34,819 nt of DNA from Candidatus Omnitrophota bacterium (GTDB lineage Bacteria; Omnitrophota; Gorgyraeia; Gygaellales; Profunditerraquicolaceae), in assembly GCA_028713155.1 (NCBI GenBank), contig JAQTPA010000015.1:1-34819 (forward strand), in the 5' to 3' direction. Shown one piece after another: positions 34,506 to 34,819 of the stretch (within the stretch, counting starts at the first letter, position 1; each line of letters starts with the position of its first letter). The notes beneath the pieces were generated by a model, which ran no database searches, was not told where the DNA came from, and was given only the letters and a program-made list of their open reading frames with translations. Position numbers and translations under genes: made by a program.

Positions 34506-34613
34506 ATGAAAAGAAAAATCAGGAAATTATGGCTAAGGTTAATCCGCAGTATAAAAAAGCTTATCGACGATGAAATGCTAGAGATGGATTATTTTTACCG
34601 GCAATACGCTTAA
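34506..34613 (+). CDS. 35-aa basic mini-protein between phoR-like and second response regulator
   Basis: Manual translation: MKRKIRKLWLRLIRSIKKLIDDEMLEMDYFYRQYA*. Stop is 3 nt before the next ATG. Not in the ORF track. Confidence 0.4.
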   Translation: MKRKIRKLWLRLIRSIKKLIDDEMLEMDYFYRQYA

Positions 34614-34616
34614 CAC

Positions 34617-34819
34617 ATGAAAGACACCGCTAAGATTATTATTGTAGAAGACGATAAAGATATCAGCGGGCTTATCGCGTACAATTTGCGTAAGGAAGAG
34701 TTTTTAGTAGAGCAGGTTTTTGACGGTTACGCTGCGGCCGATAAAATAAGGAGCACGCATTTTGATATAGCGATAGTTGATATTATGCTCCCGGGCATTG
34801 ATGGATTCGATATCTGTAG
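34617..34819 (+). CDS. Second response regulator, receiver domain (truncated by window end)
   Basis: Manual translation: MKDTAKIIIVEDDKDISGLIAYNLRKEEFLVEQVFDGYAAADKIRSTHFDIAIVDIMLPGIDGFDIC... runs off the edge. Confidence 0.88.
   Translation, partial: MKDTAKIIIVEDDKDISGLIAYNLRKEEFLVEQVFDGYAAADKIRSTHFDIAIVDIMLPGIDGFDIC

Noticed and set aside
1-34819. CRISPR arrays, tRNA/rRNA genes, insertion sequences, integrases, phage genes, toxin-antitoxin pairs
   Set aside because: Looked for periodic direct repeats, transposase/integrase motifs and cloverleaf-like sequences; none were convincing.

Overview
This 34.8 kb window looks like a gene-dense bacterial chromosome. The flavour is anaerobic and didermic (TolC and AsmA-like proteins, superoxide reductase, Fe(II) uptake); an Omnitrophota-like lineage is a weak guess only. 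From left to right I read: two small lipoproteins; an AsmA-like protein; a cold-shock protein, an unlisted 48-aa Cys/His mini-protein and a DEAD-box helicase; carB behind a leader that looks like an attenuator; a stand-alone GMP-synthase-type ATP-pyrophosphatase; a Ca2+ exchanger, a P-type Ca2+-ATPase and a DUF502 protein; a YbhGFSR-like ABC efflux operon; a DUF3108-like protein; superoxide reductase; a TPP riboswitch with a terminator upstream of a Thi4-type thiazole synthase; a TetR / TolC / adaptor / MacB / MFS efflux operon; feoAB; a polysaccharide deacetylase; a class A beta-lactamase-like serine hydrolase; a PhoB/PhoR-like two-component system; and the start of a second response regulator. 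The most unusual object is at 13133-14801. It is one ORF that fuses a cytoplasmic-type winged-helix DNA-binding domain in front of a signal sequence and a complete TolC-like outer-membrane protein. The ORF sits behind a consensus sigma70-type promoter overlaid by three near-identical-architecture palindromes centred 20.5 bp apart. I propose it may be a self-reporting, membrane-tethered efflux regulator. A pyrBI-like leader-peptide attenuator on carB and several promoters predicted to give leaderless mRNAs are also worth checking. All calls come from reading the sequence and the supplied ORF track; no searches were run.
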